Shown here one piece after another: positions 20,201 through 29,003 of a DNA stretch of 41,835 nucleotides. This DNA is from an uncultured Rickettsiales bacterium (GTDB lineage Bacteria; Pseudomonadota; Alphaproteobacteria; Rs-D84). The notes below the pieces were generated by a model. That model saw nothing but the letters and a program-made list of their open reading frames with translations, made no database searches and was not told the origin of the DNA. Positions within the stretch are counted from its first letter, which is position 1. The number at the start of each line of letters is the position of its first letter. Location: NCBI GenBank assembly GCA_947176385.1, contig CAMWQN010000007.1, positions 1 through 41,835 of the forward strand, read 5' to 3'. A program made the translations under genes and the position numbers.

Positions 20201-23012
20201 TGTATCTGCTGAAAAAATCAATATTGCAAAGTCAGGTACAACCATTCCATTAAACACCAACAATGGCGGCACATACTTTATTCAAATAAAAAATGATGCA
20301 GACCAAACACTGGCAAGCATTGAATATTTTGTCGCTTCATCTGGAAACATGTCTTTGGAATCTGACACAAACGCAGAAATCAAAATCAAACTGGACAAAT
20401 CAACATATCGCCCAGGCGATGATATAAATATCAACATAACCGCCCCATATGCTGGATATGGATTGATAACAATTGAACGCGACAAAGTATATGCATACAA
20501 ATGGTTTAAATCAAACACCGCATCATTTGTCCAGCATATTACCGTCCCCCAAGGCTTCGAAGGTACAGGATACATAAACGTATCATTTGTCCGTGACCGC
20601 ACCAGTCATGACATATTTACCAACCCATATTCATATGCTGTTGCACCATTTTCTGCCGACATCAGCGCACATGAAATAAATGTTAAATTATCAGCCCCTG
20701 AAAAAATCGACAGCAACAAACTGACAATAGAATACACGACAAACCAAAACGCAAAACTGATGATTTTTGCTGTAAACACAGGCATTTTACAGGTCGCTAA
20801 ATACAAAATTCCAAACCCGATTGCACACTTCTTTAAGAAATCTGCACTACAGGTTGAAACATTCCAAACATTGTCATTATTATTGCCAGAATACAAAATA
20901 TTACGCGAATTTGCCCAAACTGGTGGTGGCGACTATGACGAAATGGATGGTGGCGCAGGCATGGCATTGATAAATCCATTTGCCCGCAGAATATCCGCAC
21001 CTGTCGCGTTTTATTCTGGGATAATAAACGCAACTGCCAACCAAACCGGCAGTGTCACAGTTGATTTTCCAGAAGAATTTACCGGCGCAGCAACAATATT
21101 TGCCGTTGCAACAAATGCAACCGCAATGGGCGCGGCAAACACAATCACACGTGTCCAGGCACCGATTATATTAACAACAACAATGCCGACATTTGCTGCC
21201 CCAGGTGATACATTCCGTGCAAATATTGCTGTATCAAATCAAACCCCAGACAGTGGTGATGATGCGATAATTGACCTGACTGCAAAAACTATGGGCAGTA
21301 TATCCATTATCGGCGCGCACGACGCAACCATAAAAATCCCAGAAAATACCGAAGCATTATCTGGCTTTGACATTGTTGCCGGCAATATGCCAGCCGCGTC
21401 TGAATTAAGTGTTCGTGCAGATATGGAAAATCCTGCAAACAATAACATTATCACACGCAAATCCATAAACACAATATCTGTGCGTCCTGTGACAACATTC
21501 CAGACAAAAATCACATCTGATGAAATAAAATCAGACGCAATGACTGTAAAAAACTTTGCAATTCCAATGTATCAGGGTGCAGGTGGCATGAAACTGTACA
21601 TATCCAGAAATTCCACTGCTGCAATCCGTCCGCTGTTTGAATATCTGGCAACTTACCAGTTTACATGCACAGAACAATTAACATCACGTGCAATGCCATA
21701 TGCATTAATGCCAACGAACAAGTTTATTGGCACATCATTTGACACATCCAGCAAAATTATTGCTGATACAGTTAACACATTACGCAATCGCCAAAATGAT
21801 GATGGTTCATTCGATTTATGGTCAGGCGATGCACGTAGCATAAACAATATGTCAAACGCAGATACGGCATATATAACGGCATATGTCACACAATTCTTGA
21901 CAATTGCAAAAACACATGGATTTACAATTCCAAAGGATATGTTATCCCGTGCAGTTGATTATCTGCGCACATTTGCGGGCGCACCAATTTCTGATGCGGG
22001 GCACGCCACAGCAACAGCATACGCAATATATGTCGCAACATTGAACGGATATATAACAACCAGTTATATAAATTCATTCGAAGAATATGCAAACGCAAAC
22101 ATCCCACAATGGCGTGAACAATTAATGGGTGCATATATCGCAGCATCTTATAAATTATTAAAGCAATCGGACAAAGCATCCAACCTGATTGCAAAATACA
22201 ATCCATCGAAAAGCACAAAATTTGTCTGGCACACAATGTTTAACAACAATGTTGCAAATGATGCAATGTATGCCTATTTAATGAAAACTCATTTCAATAC
22301 CACACCTGGTGGCATGTCTGATGTAGTGCGCGAATATATAAACAGCGGTGATTACAGCGCATATACATCTGCGGTGGTAATAATGGGACTCGCCGGCGCA
22401 ACGGGTACAAATACTGCCCCTGATGTAAACAGTATCGCCGTATCTGCAAACGGTGCCCCCCTGCGTGCCAAAATTGTATCTGGAAACTACATCGCTGATA
22501 TCCCAGCCGACGCGTCCAAGATTACAATCAAATGCAAAAAATGTTCACGAAATAACCGCTTAACATACGCCATTGTTCAGCAAGGATACCCAATAAAAAC
22601 AACACCTGCAACAAATGGAATCGACATCACACGTGAATATTATGACGCTTCCAATCGTCGTATAACCAGTGCAAACGTTGGTGATATCGTAACGGTCAAA
22701 ATTTTTGCACGTACGCGTGGTGCATCTGAATATGTTCAAAACGTCGCGATAACAGACCTGCTGCCTGGTGGATTCATACCAGATGCAGAATCAATGACAG
22801 GAAACGCTGAATTTTCACAATTCCGCGAAGACCGCGTTGTAATATACACTGCCCTGTCCCGCACAGCCCAGGAATTCACATACAAAGCACAAATCAGCAC
22901 GGCTGGAACGTTTGCGATACCACCAATTCACGCAGAATCAATGTATAATCCGCAAATAAATGCGACCGGTTCGGTTGGATCATTCAAGGTAGTAAATGCG
23001 GTCAATGAATAA
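17229..23012 (+). CDS. Bacterial alpha-2-macroglobulin family protein
   Basis: 1927 aa, N-terminal TM anchor, FSDRGIYRPGETAIIAAIVKNR macroglobulin motif, thioester CTEQ in YQFTCTEQLTSRAMPYAL (21666-21677). Confidence 0.93.
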   Translation: MKRAHIFSNIRRKLAKITKLQAIIFTSFSLIALAVLLWIFIPHNNSKIMRVTLDAPTPVSMHFTDDASAAFLSSDNVPDINNNRQISSIDTLDIYYRWESGPYDDVFKPNLTDAEIAKNIKITPAVRGTWQMLGRDALRFIPEIDWAANTKFTVKIKRALFNDDVSPNTRTVSFKTADISATIDSFNIYPDPESKKSVLGIAVISFNYPIDVTNFSDKVSMRLDDRNIEFTVKFDKFHRTAFITSQPITVTDDAQTLRLKLNRINAWGVNTATKKITAKTTIDAADNFFKITDLTTTIADDTDGNSQQLILLNTTIAAQNNTKWSDYITAYLLPKTGPDSASTDGASYHWALDAVTPSVIAKAQQIKLTPIKFATAAGVNQYAFSYVVSDSDARYIYVSVKPGLKASGDYVAHNGIDKVLRVPYPQKSVTIAGSGAILSLSGDKKLGIMSRGGADSAHAILYKIKSSEINHLISQTYNLFSQNLEFKSWSFGKYDMAVVFQKNIAFLNPSPIRANYASLDLNEYLTRGSTDKTGIFIVQVGANKNNAENGDQRLVLLTDMAIIRKTNSDDTSSLFVSNITDGTPAIDVEISVLGRNGNPIWAGRTDDMGHADIPRFAWSEYKNARQPVAIVARRGDDVSFIPYNPEYALQVDYSKFNIDGEYANAGTALNAYVFSDRGIYRPGETAIIAAIVKNRNFKSLAGIPVRLEAHDPRGREVLNRTVSLDNDGMFDVTYAVPANSATGTYTVYLYSLNSKNKNQDMLGMTSFQVAEFTPDNMKITAKINNSNNVDDNGGWIQTDQISANVYLQNLFGTPAVGRRISATATLRPIEFTFNQYKAYTFAMHGTSNGGISNSAAIRTQTYTSDIPDVKTDDTGHANLDVKFNSAIPFGTYMLTLNIHGYEAGSGKSVQTSISSRVSDTPFVIGYKSDTDLSYINRNANANLDLIAVAPDATQTDAENLTMELIQRENLTSLIKDGNGYYKYQTITRDNIVSAEKINIAKSGTTIPLNTNNGGTYFIQIKNDADQTLASIEYFVASSGNMSLESDTNAEIKIKLDKSTYRPGDDININITAPYAGYGLITIERDKVYAYKWFKSNTASFVQHITVPQGFEGTGYINVSFVRDRTSHDIFTNPYSYAVAPFSADISAHEINVKLSAPEKIDSNKLTIEYTTNQNAKLMIFAVNTGILQVAKYKIPNPIAHFFKKSALQVETFQTLSLLLPEYKILREFAQTGGGDYDEMDGGAGMALINPFARRISAPVAFYSGIINATANQTGSVTVDFPEEFTGAATIFAVATNATAMGAANTITRVQAPIILTTTMPTFAAPGDTFRANIAVSNQTPDSGDDAIIDLTAKTMGSISIIGAHDATIKIPENTEALSGFDIVAGNMPAASELSVRADMENPANNNIITRKSINTISVRPVTTFQTKITSDEIKSDAMTVKNFAIPMYQGAGGMKLYISRNSTAAIRPLFEYLATYQFTCTEQLTSRAMPYALMPTNKFIGTSFDTSSKIIADTVNTLRNRQNDDGSFDLWSGDARSINNMSNADTAYITAYVTQFLTIAKTHGFTIPKDMLSRAVDYLRTFAGAPISDAGHATATAYAIYVATLNGYITTSYINSFEEYANANIPQWREQLMGAYIAASYKLLKQSDKASNLIAKYNPSKSTKFVWHTMFNNNVANDAMYAYLMKTHFNTTPGGMSDVVREYINSGDYSAYTSAVVIMGLAGATGTNTAPDVNSIAVSANGAPLRAKIVSGNYIADIPADASKITIKCKKCSRNNRLTYAIVQQGYPIKTTPATNGIDITREYYDASNRRITSANVGDIVTVKIFARTRGASEYVQNVAITDLLPGGFIPDAESMTGNAEFSQFREDRVVIYTALSRTAQEFTYKAQISTAGTFAIPPIHAESMYNPQINATGSVGSFKVVNAVNE

Positions 23013-25398
23013 ATTTTTATTACGCATCTGGCACCGCACACAGCGATTTTATCACACGCACCACGTTCTGTGTTTAATCGGCGTTATAATAGTCGTCACT
23101 TATTTAGTCATTCGACTGTTTTTCACCGCGCCATTATTATCAGACACATCATTTGGTAATGCATACTATGACAGAACGGGTCGCCTGATGCGTATCACAT
23201 TGACCCCAGACGATAAATATCGCCTGTACACACCATTGTCTGAAATCAGTCCATATTTACGCAATGCGACCATATTATACGAAGACAAACATTTTCGTTA
23301 TCATTTCGGTGTAAATCCAATATCACTGGCACGTGCAACAATTAACTGGGCAATGGGTCGTCCACACCCAGCGGGTGCTTCAACAATCACTATGCAGGTT
23401 GCACGAATAAAATATGATTTAAATACCACAACCCCAACCGGCAAACTGATACAAATTGCCGCAGCAATTTATATTGATGCATTCCATAGCAAAGACGAAA
23501 TATTACAGGCATATCTAAATCTGGCACCATATGGCGGAAATATTGAAAGCGTTGGCGCTGCGTCTGCAATATATTTTGGCAAAACCGCCGATAAATTATC
23601 CAAGATAGAATCCATCACACTGTCCACAATTCCACAAAACCCGACCAAACGTGGTTTAAATACTGATTTAGGTCAGGCAAACCTGCAAAAAATGCGTGGC
23701 GATTTAATCCGTCGCTGGGTGCATTTTTATCCCAACGACACAGATTTAATGACATTCGCAGATATGCCCTTGCATGCCACGCGTACATCCGATTTACCAT
23801 TTATTGCCCCACACTTTACCGACCGTATGAATACAAAATATTCTGCGCACCACGGGCAACATACATCGACATACATAACAACAATTGATGCATCATTGCA
23901 GCATGCGCTGGAAAAACGCCTGCGTTCCGAAATCGCGACCCGCACATCACGCGGTATTGAAAATGCGGCAGCAATACTAGTTAATTACAAAACAATGGAA
24001 ACATTGGCATATATCGGATCAGCAGATTACTTTAACAATCAAATCGGCGGACAAAATGATGGTGTCAATTCCCGCCGCAGCCCTGGTTCAACATTAAAGC
24101 CATTGATATACACCGCCGCAAGCGACGCAGGTCTGATTCATCCGATGACATTATTAAAAGACGCGAAAATAAATTTCGGTGTATATGCCCCCGAAAACTC
24201 AGACAGCGAATTTTATGGTCCTGTTCTGGCACGGGACGCATTGACACATTCACGAAACATACCTGCAATAAATCTGGTACGACAAATCGGCATCCGTAAC
24301 TTTTACCGATTACTGACATTATCAGGCGTATCTGGTTTAAAGTCCCCCGGATACTATGGCGTATCAATCGCCCTGGGCGGGGCTGAGGTATCAATGACAG
24401 AACTTGCCAATATTTATGCCACAATGGCAAATCTGGGCATGCGTTATAATATACGAACAATAATGGACGCACCACAAGATGTCGGCGAACAATTATTAAG
24501 TCCCGAAGCATTCTTTCTGACCCTGGACATGTTGGGACGTCAATCGGTGCCGACACGGCGCATTCCATTTGCAAAAAATCAACCGACGCCACTGCGCCAT
24601 TATTGGAAAACAGGCACTTCATCATCATTCCGTGATGCATGGACCGCCGGTATATTCGGGGATTTTGTCTTAATCGTATGGGTTGGGAATTTTGACGGTC
24701 GTCCAAATAATGCATTCAGTGGTGCGAAAACCGCTGCCCCAATATATTTTGCACTGGCTGATACAGTGCGTCACCACTACGCATCCCAGGGCATTACAAT
24801 AAAAAACAATAACTTTATGCGCGATGATTTAAACATATCACAAATAGATATGTGTGAATCTGTCGGTGGTATTGCAGGCGCACACTGCCCACATTCGATT
24901 AAATCTTACTTTATCCCAGGCAAATCACCAATTGATGTATCCAGTGTTTATCGCGCAATTCCCATTGATAATAAATCAGGACTGCGTGCGTGTAATGCGA
25001 ATCCTGCAACAACACACATGGTGGTATATGAATTTTGGGATGCGGAATATCTGGACCTGTTTAAACGCGCAGGCATAAAACGCAATACACCGCCACCATT
25101 TATGCCAGGATGCAATCTGGATGATGTATCAAATGATATAACACCACCAATTATCATATCCCCTGCCGATGGTGCAAAAATAGTTATCGTGTCCACCAAC
25201 GACTGGGCAAATGTTTCGTTCCAGGCACTGTCAGAATATAGCGACACAAAAATATTCTGGATGTTGGACGATGATATTATCGGCACCAGTGCCCCTGGCG
25301 AAACATTTACATATCACGTTCCAATGGGGGAACACACCGTCCGCGCGATTGATGAAATGGGCGCGGGACGCAGTATTGATTTTGCAGTTGTAAAATGA
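22996..25398 (+). CDS. pbpC: Penicillin-binding protein 1C (bifunctional glycosyltransferase/transpeptidase)
   Basis: Glycosyltransferase 51 region YEDKHFRYHFGVNPISLARA...GASTITMQVAR, transpeptidase SRRSPGSTLKPLIYTAA, KTGTSSSFRDAW; follows A2M gene with a short overlap. Confidence 0.93.
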   Translation: MRSMNKFLLRIWHRTQRFYHTHHVLCLIGVIIVVTYLVIRLFFTAPLLSDTSFGNAYYDRTGRLMRITLTPDDKYRLYTPLSEISPYLRNATILYEDKHFRYHFGVNPISLARATINWAMGRPHPAGASTITMQVARIKYDLNTTTPTGKLIQIAAAIYIDAFHSKDEILQAYLNLAPYGGNIESVGAASAIYFGKTADKLSKIESITLSTIPQNPTKRGLNTDLGQANLQKMRGDLIRRWVHFYPNDTDLMTFADMPLHATRTSDLPFIAPHFTDRMNTKYSAHHGQHTSTYITTIDASLQHALEKRLRSEIATRTSRGIENAAAILVNYKTMETLAYIGSADYFNNQIGGQNDGVNSRRSPGSTLKPLIYTAASDAGLIHPMTLLKDAKINFGVYAPENSDSEFYGPVLARDALTHSRNIPAINLVRQIGIRNFYRLLTLSGVSGLKSPGYYGVSIALGGAEVSMTELANIYATMANLGMRYNIRTIMDAPQDVGEQLLSPEAFFLTLDMLGRQSVPTRRIPFAKNQPTPLRHYWKTGTSSSFRDAWTAGIFGDFVLIVWVGNFDGRPNNAFSGAKTAAPIYFALADTVRHHYASQGITIKNNNFMRDDLNISQIDMCESVGGIAGAHCPHSIKSYFIPGKSPIDVSSVYRAIPIDNKSGLRACNANPATTHMVVYEFWDAEYLDLFKRAGIKRNTPPPFMPGCNLDDVSNDITPPIIISPADGAKIVIVSTNDWANVSFQALSEYSDTKIFWMLDDDIIGTSAPGETFTYHVPMGEHTVRAIDEMGAGRSIDFAVVK

Positions 25399-25408
25399 CA
25401 AATAAAAA

Positions 25409-25429
25409 CACGCGATACATAATCGCGTG
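25409..25429 (-). terminator. Intrinsic terminator between convergent genes
   Basis: CACGCGAT-acata-ATCGCGTG, T-tract on -. Confidence 0.65.
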
Positions 25430-25453
25430 AAATTGAAATCAGATATTATTTAA

Positions 25454-26365
25454 TTATTCTGCAATTGGTGCAGGTGGCGTAATCAGACCAAATCTGGTAA
25501 TATAATTAAACGATATACCAATCATCAGATTACTGCCATAATTTTCAGCATCGCGCGCCTTGGCACGACGATACTGAACATATGGTCCCATTGTAAAGTT
25601 CCCCCACAAATTTGTATCCATACGTCCGACAACACTTAAATCACGTTCCAAGTCTGTTCCAACATAATCAGAATATGACAAATATTCACGATAGTAACCA
25701 TTGGTTGATAATTTTACCCCTTCGCGAATACCGTATTCAAAACGCCATCCCAATTCTGCAGCCGATTTGCTGGTCTGATGCCCGGCATATGTAAAATCAT
25801 ATTCATATACGCCAACCAAATATAGGCTTTTAAATATTGGATGGTCAAATAAAGACAAACCGGCACTGGCACGTAAAATATTCTGACGTGGTGCATCCGG
25901 GTCATCTTCGAATTGGGTATCATATGCGCCACGAATTGTTGGACCAAATTTGAATCCATAAAATTCCCAACATGCATGTGTCAAATCACTGGACAACAGA
26001 ATTTTATCCGCATTTTCATCCGTTGTACGTGGTTCATTATACGGCTTCAAAGTTGTTTTGCCATATTCCATAAACAGGCTGTTATCCCATTTTAAGCGAC
26101 CACGATTGTATTCCAATACGGAATCAAAAATTCCTTTGATAAATTCTTGGCTGGTGGCACTAAGTGCGGCAACCGGGGAATTTGCATACTGTTCCGGGTG
26201 ACGGACATCGGTCTTGGACAATTCCAAGCCAATGCGCCGAACCGACAAATATAATTCACCCGCAGGCTTACCTTCATCTGCCACAGCAACCGCTGGAATT
26301 GCAAATAATAACGCAAAAATTGATAGTGATAATTTTCTCACAATATTCCCCTTCTTTTCGCGCAA
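25454..26365 (-). CDS. Secreted/outer-membrane protein, probable beta-barrel
   Basis: Signal peptide LSLSIFALLFAIPAVAVA; barrel-like strands (YLVGVYEYDFTYAG, MGPYVQYRRAKARDAENYGSNLMIGISFNY). Confidence 0.6.
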   Translation of the reverse strand: MREKKGNIVRKLSLSIFALLFAIPAVAVADEGKPAGELYLSVRRIGLELSKTDVRHPEQYANSPVAALSATSQEFIKGIFDSVLEYNRGRLKWDNSLFMEYGKTTLKPYNEPRTTDENADKILLSSDLTHACWEFYGFKFGPTIRGAYDTQFEDDPDAPRQNILRASAGLSLFDHPIFKSLYLVGVYEYDFTYAGHQTSKSAAELGWRFEYGIREGVKLSTNGYYREYLSYSDYVGTDLERDLSVVGRMDTNLWGNFTMGPYVQYRRAKARDAENYGSNLMIGISFNYITRFGLITPPAPIAE

Positions 26366-26410
26366 TACGTTATCTGAAATACGCCGAAAGTCAAGAATAT
26401 AATCACAAAA

Positions 26411-27061
26411 CTATTTCCAAATACGCAATGCACCATCCTGATCAGCAACACGCCACTCTGCCCCGCGCGCTGCTGAAATAAACGCCCCGCGCAGATTTAC
26501 CGGCATTTCAATTGTTGCCTGATTTCCCATGATGTATTTTGTATTCACATCCGTCCCAACAGAACGCGCAATCCGTTTTAATTCCATCCAGTTCCCAACA
26601 CGGTCAGACATTGAAACCAGTATCATAACACCATTTGAACCATCGTCATTTGTGTTACTTAACCAGTTTTGAATGTTATTGTCCGCAAAGAATCTATGCG
26701 CCGCCGCTTCATCAACGAACATAGTAACATTCGCAGTATATGTCGTATCAGATTGACGTTCGCCATCAATACTGGATGATGATATCAGATTCATCAATTC
26801 TGATTGTTTTGCATCTTTTACGGCAACCTGCACCTGGTTTGCATCAGCATATTTGCTTAACACCTGTGTAACAATCTGACGTCGTGCCTGGTTCAAAGCG
26901 ATTGTTTTGGCATCTGCTGCCGTGTCACTGGTAACATTAACAGATGCCACACCGGACAAGTCTGCTGCAACAGCGCCACGCGCCATTGCAACAGACAAAA
27001 ACATCACAGCAAAAATTTTTCCAATATTTCGCATCATAGCCTTCGCCTTAGAACAATGCAT
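26411..27061 (-). CDS. Secreted hypothetical protein
   Basis: 216 aa; N-terminal hydrophobic segment; ADAKTIALNQARRQIVTQVLSKYA pattern reminiscent of FlgT-N/DUF2066-like proteins (weak). Confidence 0.5.
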   Translation of the reverse strand: MHCSKAKAMMRNIGKIFAVMFLSVAMARGAVAADLSGVASVNVTSDTAADAKTIALNQARRQIVTQVLSKYADANQVQVAVKDAKQSELMNLISSSSIDGERQSDTTYTANVTMFVDEAAAHRFFADNNIQNWLSNTNDDGSNGVMILVSMSDRVGNWMELKRIARSVGTDVNTKYIMGNQATIEMPVNLRGAFISAARGAEWRVADQDGALRIWK

Positions 27062-28571
27062 TTATACCGACACGGATTCCCATGGATTTATAGAAAGATT
27101 CTATTTCACCACCACTGCTGCAAACCCATCCTGGGCATTCATCTTCCAAATTCTTGATATTTATAGCGATTGGATCACCATTTTGTGCTGCGTCACCCAA
27201 AATATCCCCCTTGGTTGGATCCCACAAATCAACACGGTCTTGATACAGTTCTTTATAATACGAACCATTCAGATATGTTTTCGCATCGGCACCACTGACG
27301 GTATAGTAATCATATGTGATACCAATTGACAATGCGATAGTATCTGTAATCGCAGTACTCCAATTCGCACCTAACCCCAGATGGAATGCATCACCAAATC
27401 CACCTGTATCTTCAACACTTTTTGGATGCGCCCAGTCAAAACGATACGGCTGGTCACCAGTTGATGTATATGCAGGCAACCCCAATTCAACACGACCGTT
27501 TACCGAATTATTCTGGTTTATAATATAATCCATATCCAATGCCAAATATGGACCAGACCAACTAACATCATATGAATGGCTGGTACCACGCTGTTCATAG
27601 TAATATGTCTGACCCGGGTCAATACCATCAACACCTGCAGCAACGTCCCAGAATCCGTCTTTATCGTTATCTGTGACTTCCCACAAAATAGATTCCGTTC
27701 CATTATCATAACGGATAACAATCGAAGGATTGCACTGAATTTCGTCACTGCCTGGCACCTGAACACATGCTGCCGTATCAACTGACAGACCATAATTTTG
27801 TTTGGTTTCCAGTTTATATTTAAAATATCTGTACCCAACCGATGGTGTAAAACGTACATTTCCAATATTAAAGGCATCAGTCAATCCAACACCGATATTG
27901 AATCCCATCATTGAACCATCTTTGCTGGTGCCGACTGACAAAGCATGCCCAATTTGATCACCAATAAATTTGTTTTGTGTATCATACCATGACACCAACA
28001 GGAATCCGCCATTTGTTATATCATCGTCAACCATATTGGCTTCGCCACTTTGCATACCATACTTAAATCCGGCATCCAAGCGCAACTTTGTATTCCCCAG
28101 ATCAAAATTATAACCACCGGTAATATCAAACACATACCAGTCGATATTATCATAATGCAGAATACTGTTTGATTCATTCATTTCGAAACGCCACTGGGCA
28201 TATTCTTTGGACAGCCCCGCTTTCAAAAAGAATCCACTGCCATTATTCTGATTGCTGGTCTGTGGTCTGCTTTGATTTTGTGTATTACGTGCCGCCTGTT
28301 GTGGCTGTGCCTGTTGTTGCAAGCCCCCCCAGTTACCACCTGCATTATAACGAACCCCAGAATTTGCATTATTATAACTATTGTAATTGTTATAATTGCT
28401 GTATCCACCATTATTATATCCAGCGCGTTGCGATGAATATGTCGCATTATTATAACGCTGTTGTTGTGGGGACTGATACCCGCCGTTATAGTAAGTTCCA
28501 GCCGCATTTGCTGCAATTGGCGCGAACGCCATCAACGAACACCGGAACAAAAATCGTGGTAAACATTTCAT
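27048..28571 (-). CDS. Outer-membrane barrel protein with N/Y/G/Q-rich low-complexity N-terminus
   Basis: 507 aa; YNNGGYSNYNNYNSYNNANSGVRYNAGGNWGGLQQQAQPQQ then barrel-like strands, C-term MGIRVGINALF. Confidence 0.7.
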   Translation of the reverse strand: MKCLPRFLFRCSLMAFAPIAANAAGTYYNGGYQSPQQQRYNNATYSSQRAGYNNGGYSNYNNYNSYNNANSGVRYNAGGNWGGLQQQAQPQQAARNTQNQSRPQTSNQNNGSGFFLKAGLSKEYAQWRFEMNESNSILHYDNIDWYVFDITGGYNFDLGNTKLRLDAGFKYGMQSGEANMVDDDITNGGFLLVSWYDTQNKFIGDQIGHALSVGTSKDGSMMGFNIGVGLTDAFNIGNVRFTPSVGYRYFKYKLETKQNYGLSVDTAACVQVPGSDEIQCNPSIVIRYDNGTESILWEVTDNDKDGFWDVAAGVDGIDPGQTYYYEQRGTSHSYDVSWSGPYLALDMDYIINQNNSVNGRVELGLPAYTSTGDQPYRFDWAHPKSVEDTGGFGDAFHLGLGANWSTAITDTIALSIGITYDYYTVSGADAKTYLNGSYYKELYQDRVDLWDPTKGDILGDAAQNGDPIAINIKNLEDECPGWVCSSGGEIESFYKSMGIRVGINALF

Positions 28572-28684
28572 AACAAATACCTTTCCTTTTTAATATTATC
28601 ACCCGTATGATATCATAAACGGTTGAAAAAAAAAACAAGTTCTTGTATGATTTCGTCCGAAACTGAAATTTGAGAAAAATATAC

Positions 28685-28797
28685 GTTTTGCGGCTATGGT
28701 GACTACGCAGCAACGCAAAGTGCCAGCATAGCCAACAAAGAATTTTGTTGTGGATGTGCAGCAATCTGCACAGACACGAGCAAAACGAATGTTTTGC
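28685..28797 (+). repeat. Hairpin cluster and partial copy of tRNA-Leu 5' end
   Basis: GTTTTGCGGCTATGGTGA at 28685 is repeated at 28791. Perfect 7-4-7 hairpins at 28733-28750, 28755-28772 and 28780-28797; GGCTATG/CATAGCC at 28692-28698/28727-28733. Confidence 0.75.
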
Positions 28798-28880
28798 GGC
28801 TATGGTGAAACTGGTAGACACGCAGCACTAAGGATGCTGTGGCGCAAGCCTTGGGGGTTCAAGTCCCCCTAGCCGCACCA
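28796..28880 (+). tRNA. tRNA-Leu (anticodon AAG by loop reading)
   Basis: Acceptor GCGGCTA/TAGCCGC, anticodon stem CAGCA/TGCTG with loop CTAAGGA, long variable arm, T arm GGGGGTTCAAGTCCCCC, encoded CCA. Confidence 0.92.
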
Positions 28881-28897
28881 GAAAAAAACTCTGAATA

Positions 28898-28925
28898 TTT
28901 TGTGGCTATGGTGACTACGCACCAA
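28898..28925 (+). repeat. Second partial copy of tRNA-Leu 5'-end repeat
   Basis: TTTTGTGGCTATGGTGACTACGCACCAA shares GGCTATGGTGACTACGCA with 28692-28709. Confidence 0.7.
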
Positions 28926-29003
28926 ATTTTGTTATTTGTTCTCTGTTATTTGAAAAAACGCTTGCCCGACTTTTCACAAATTTGCTAACATTCAACATAC
29001 GGA

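Noticed and set aside
28685-28925. CRISPR array or integrase att site at the tRNA-Leu locus
   Set aside because: Repeats are too few and irregular for CRISPR; no integrase nearby and the duplicated part is the tRNA 5' end.
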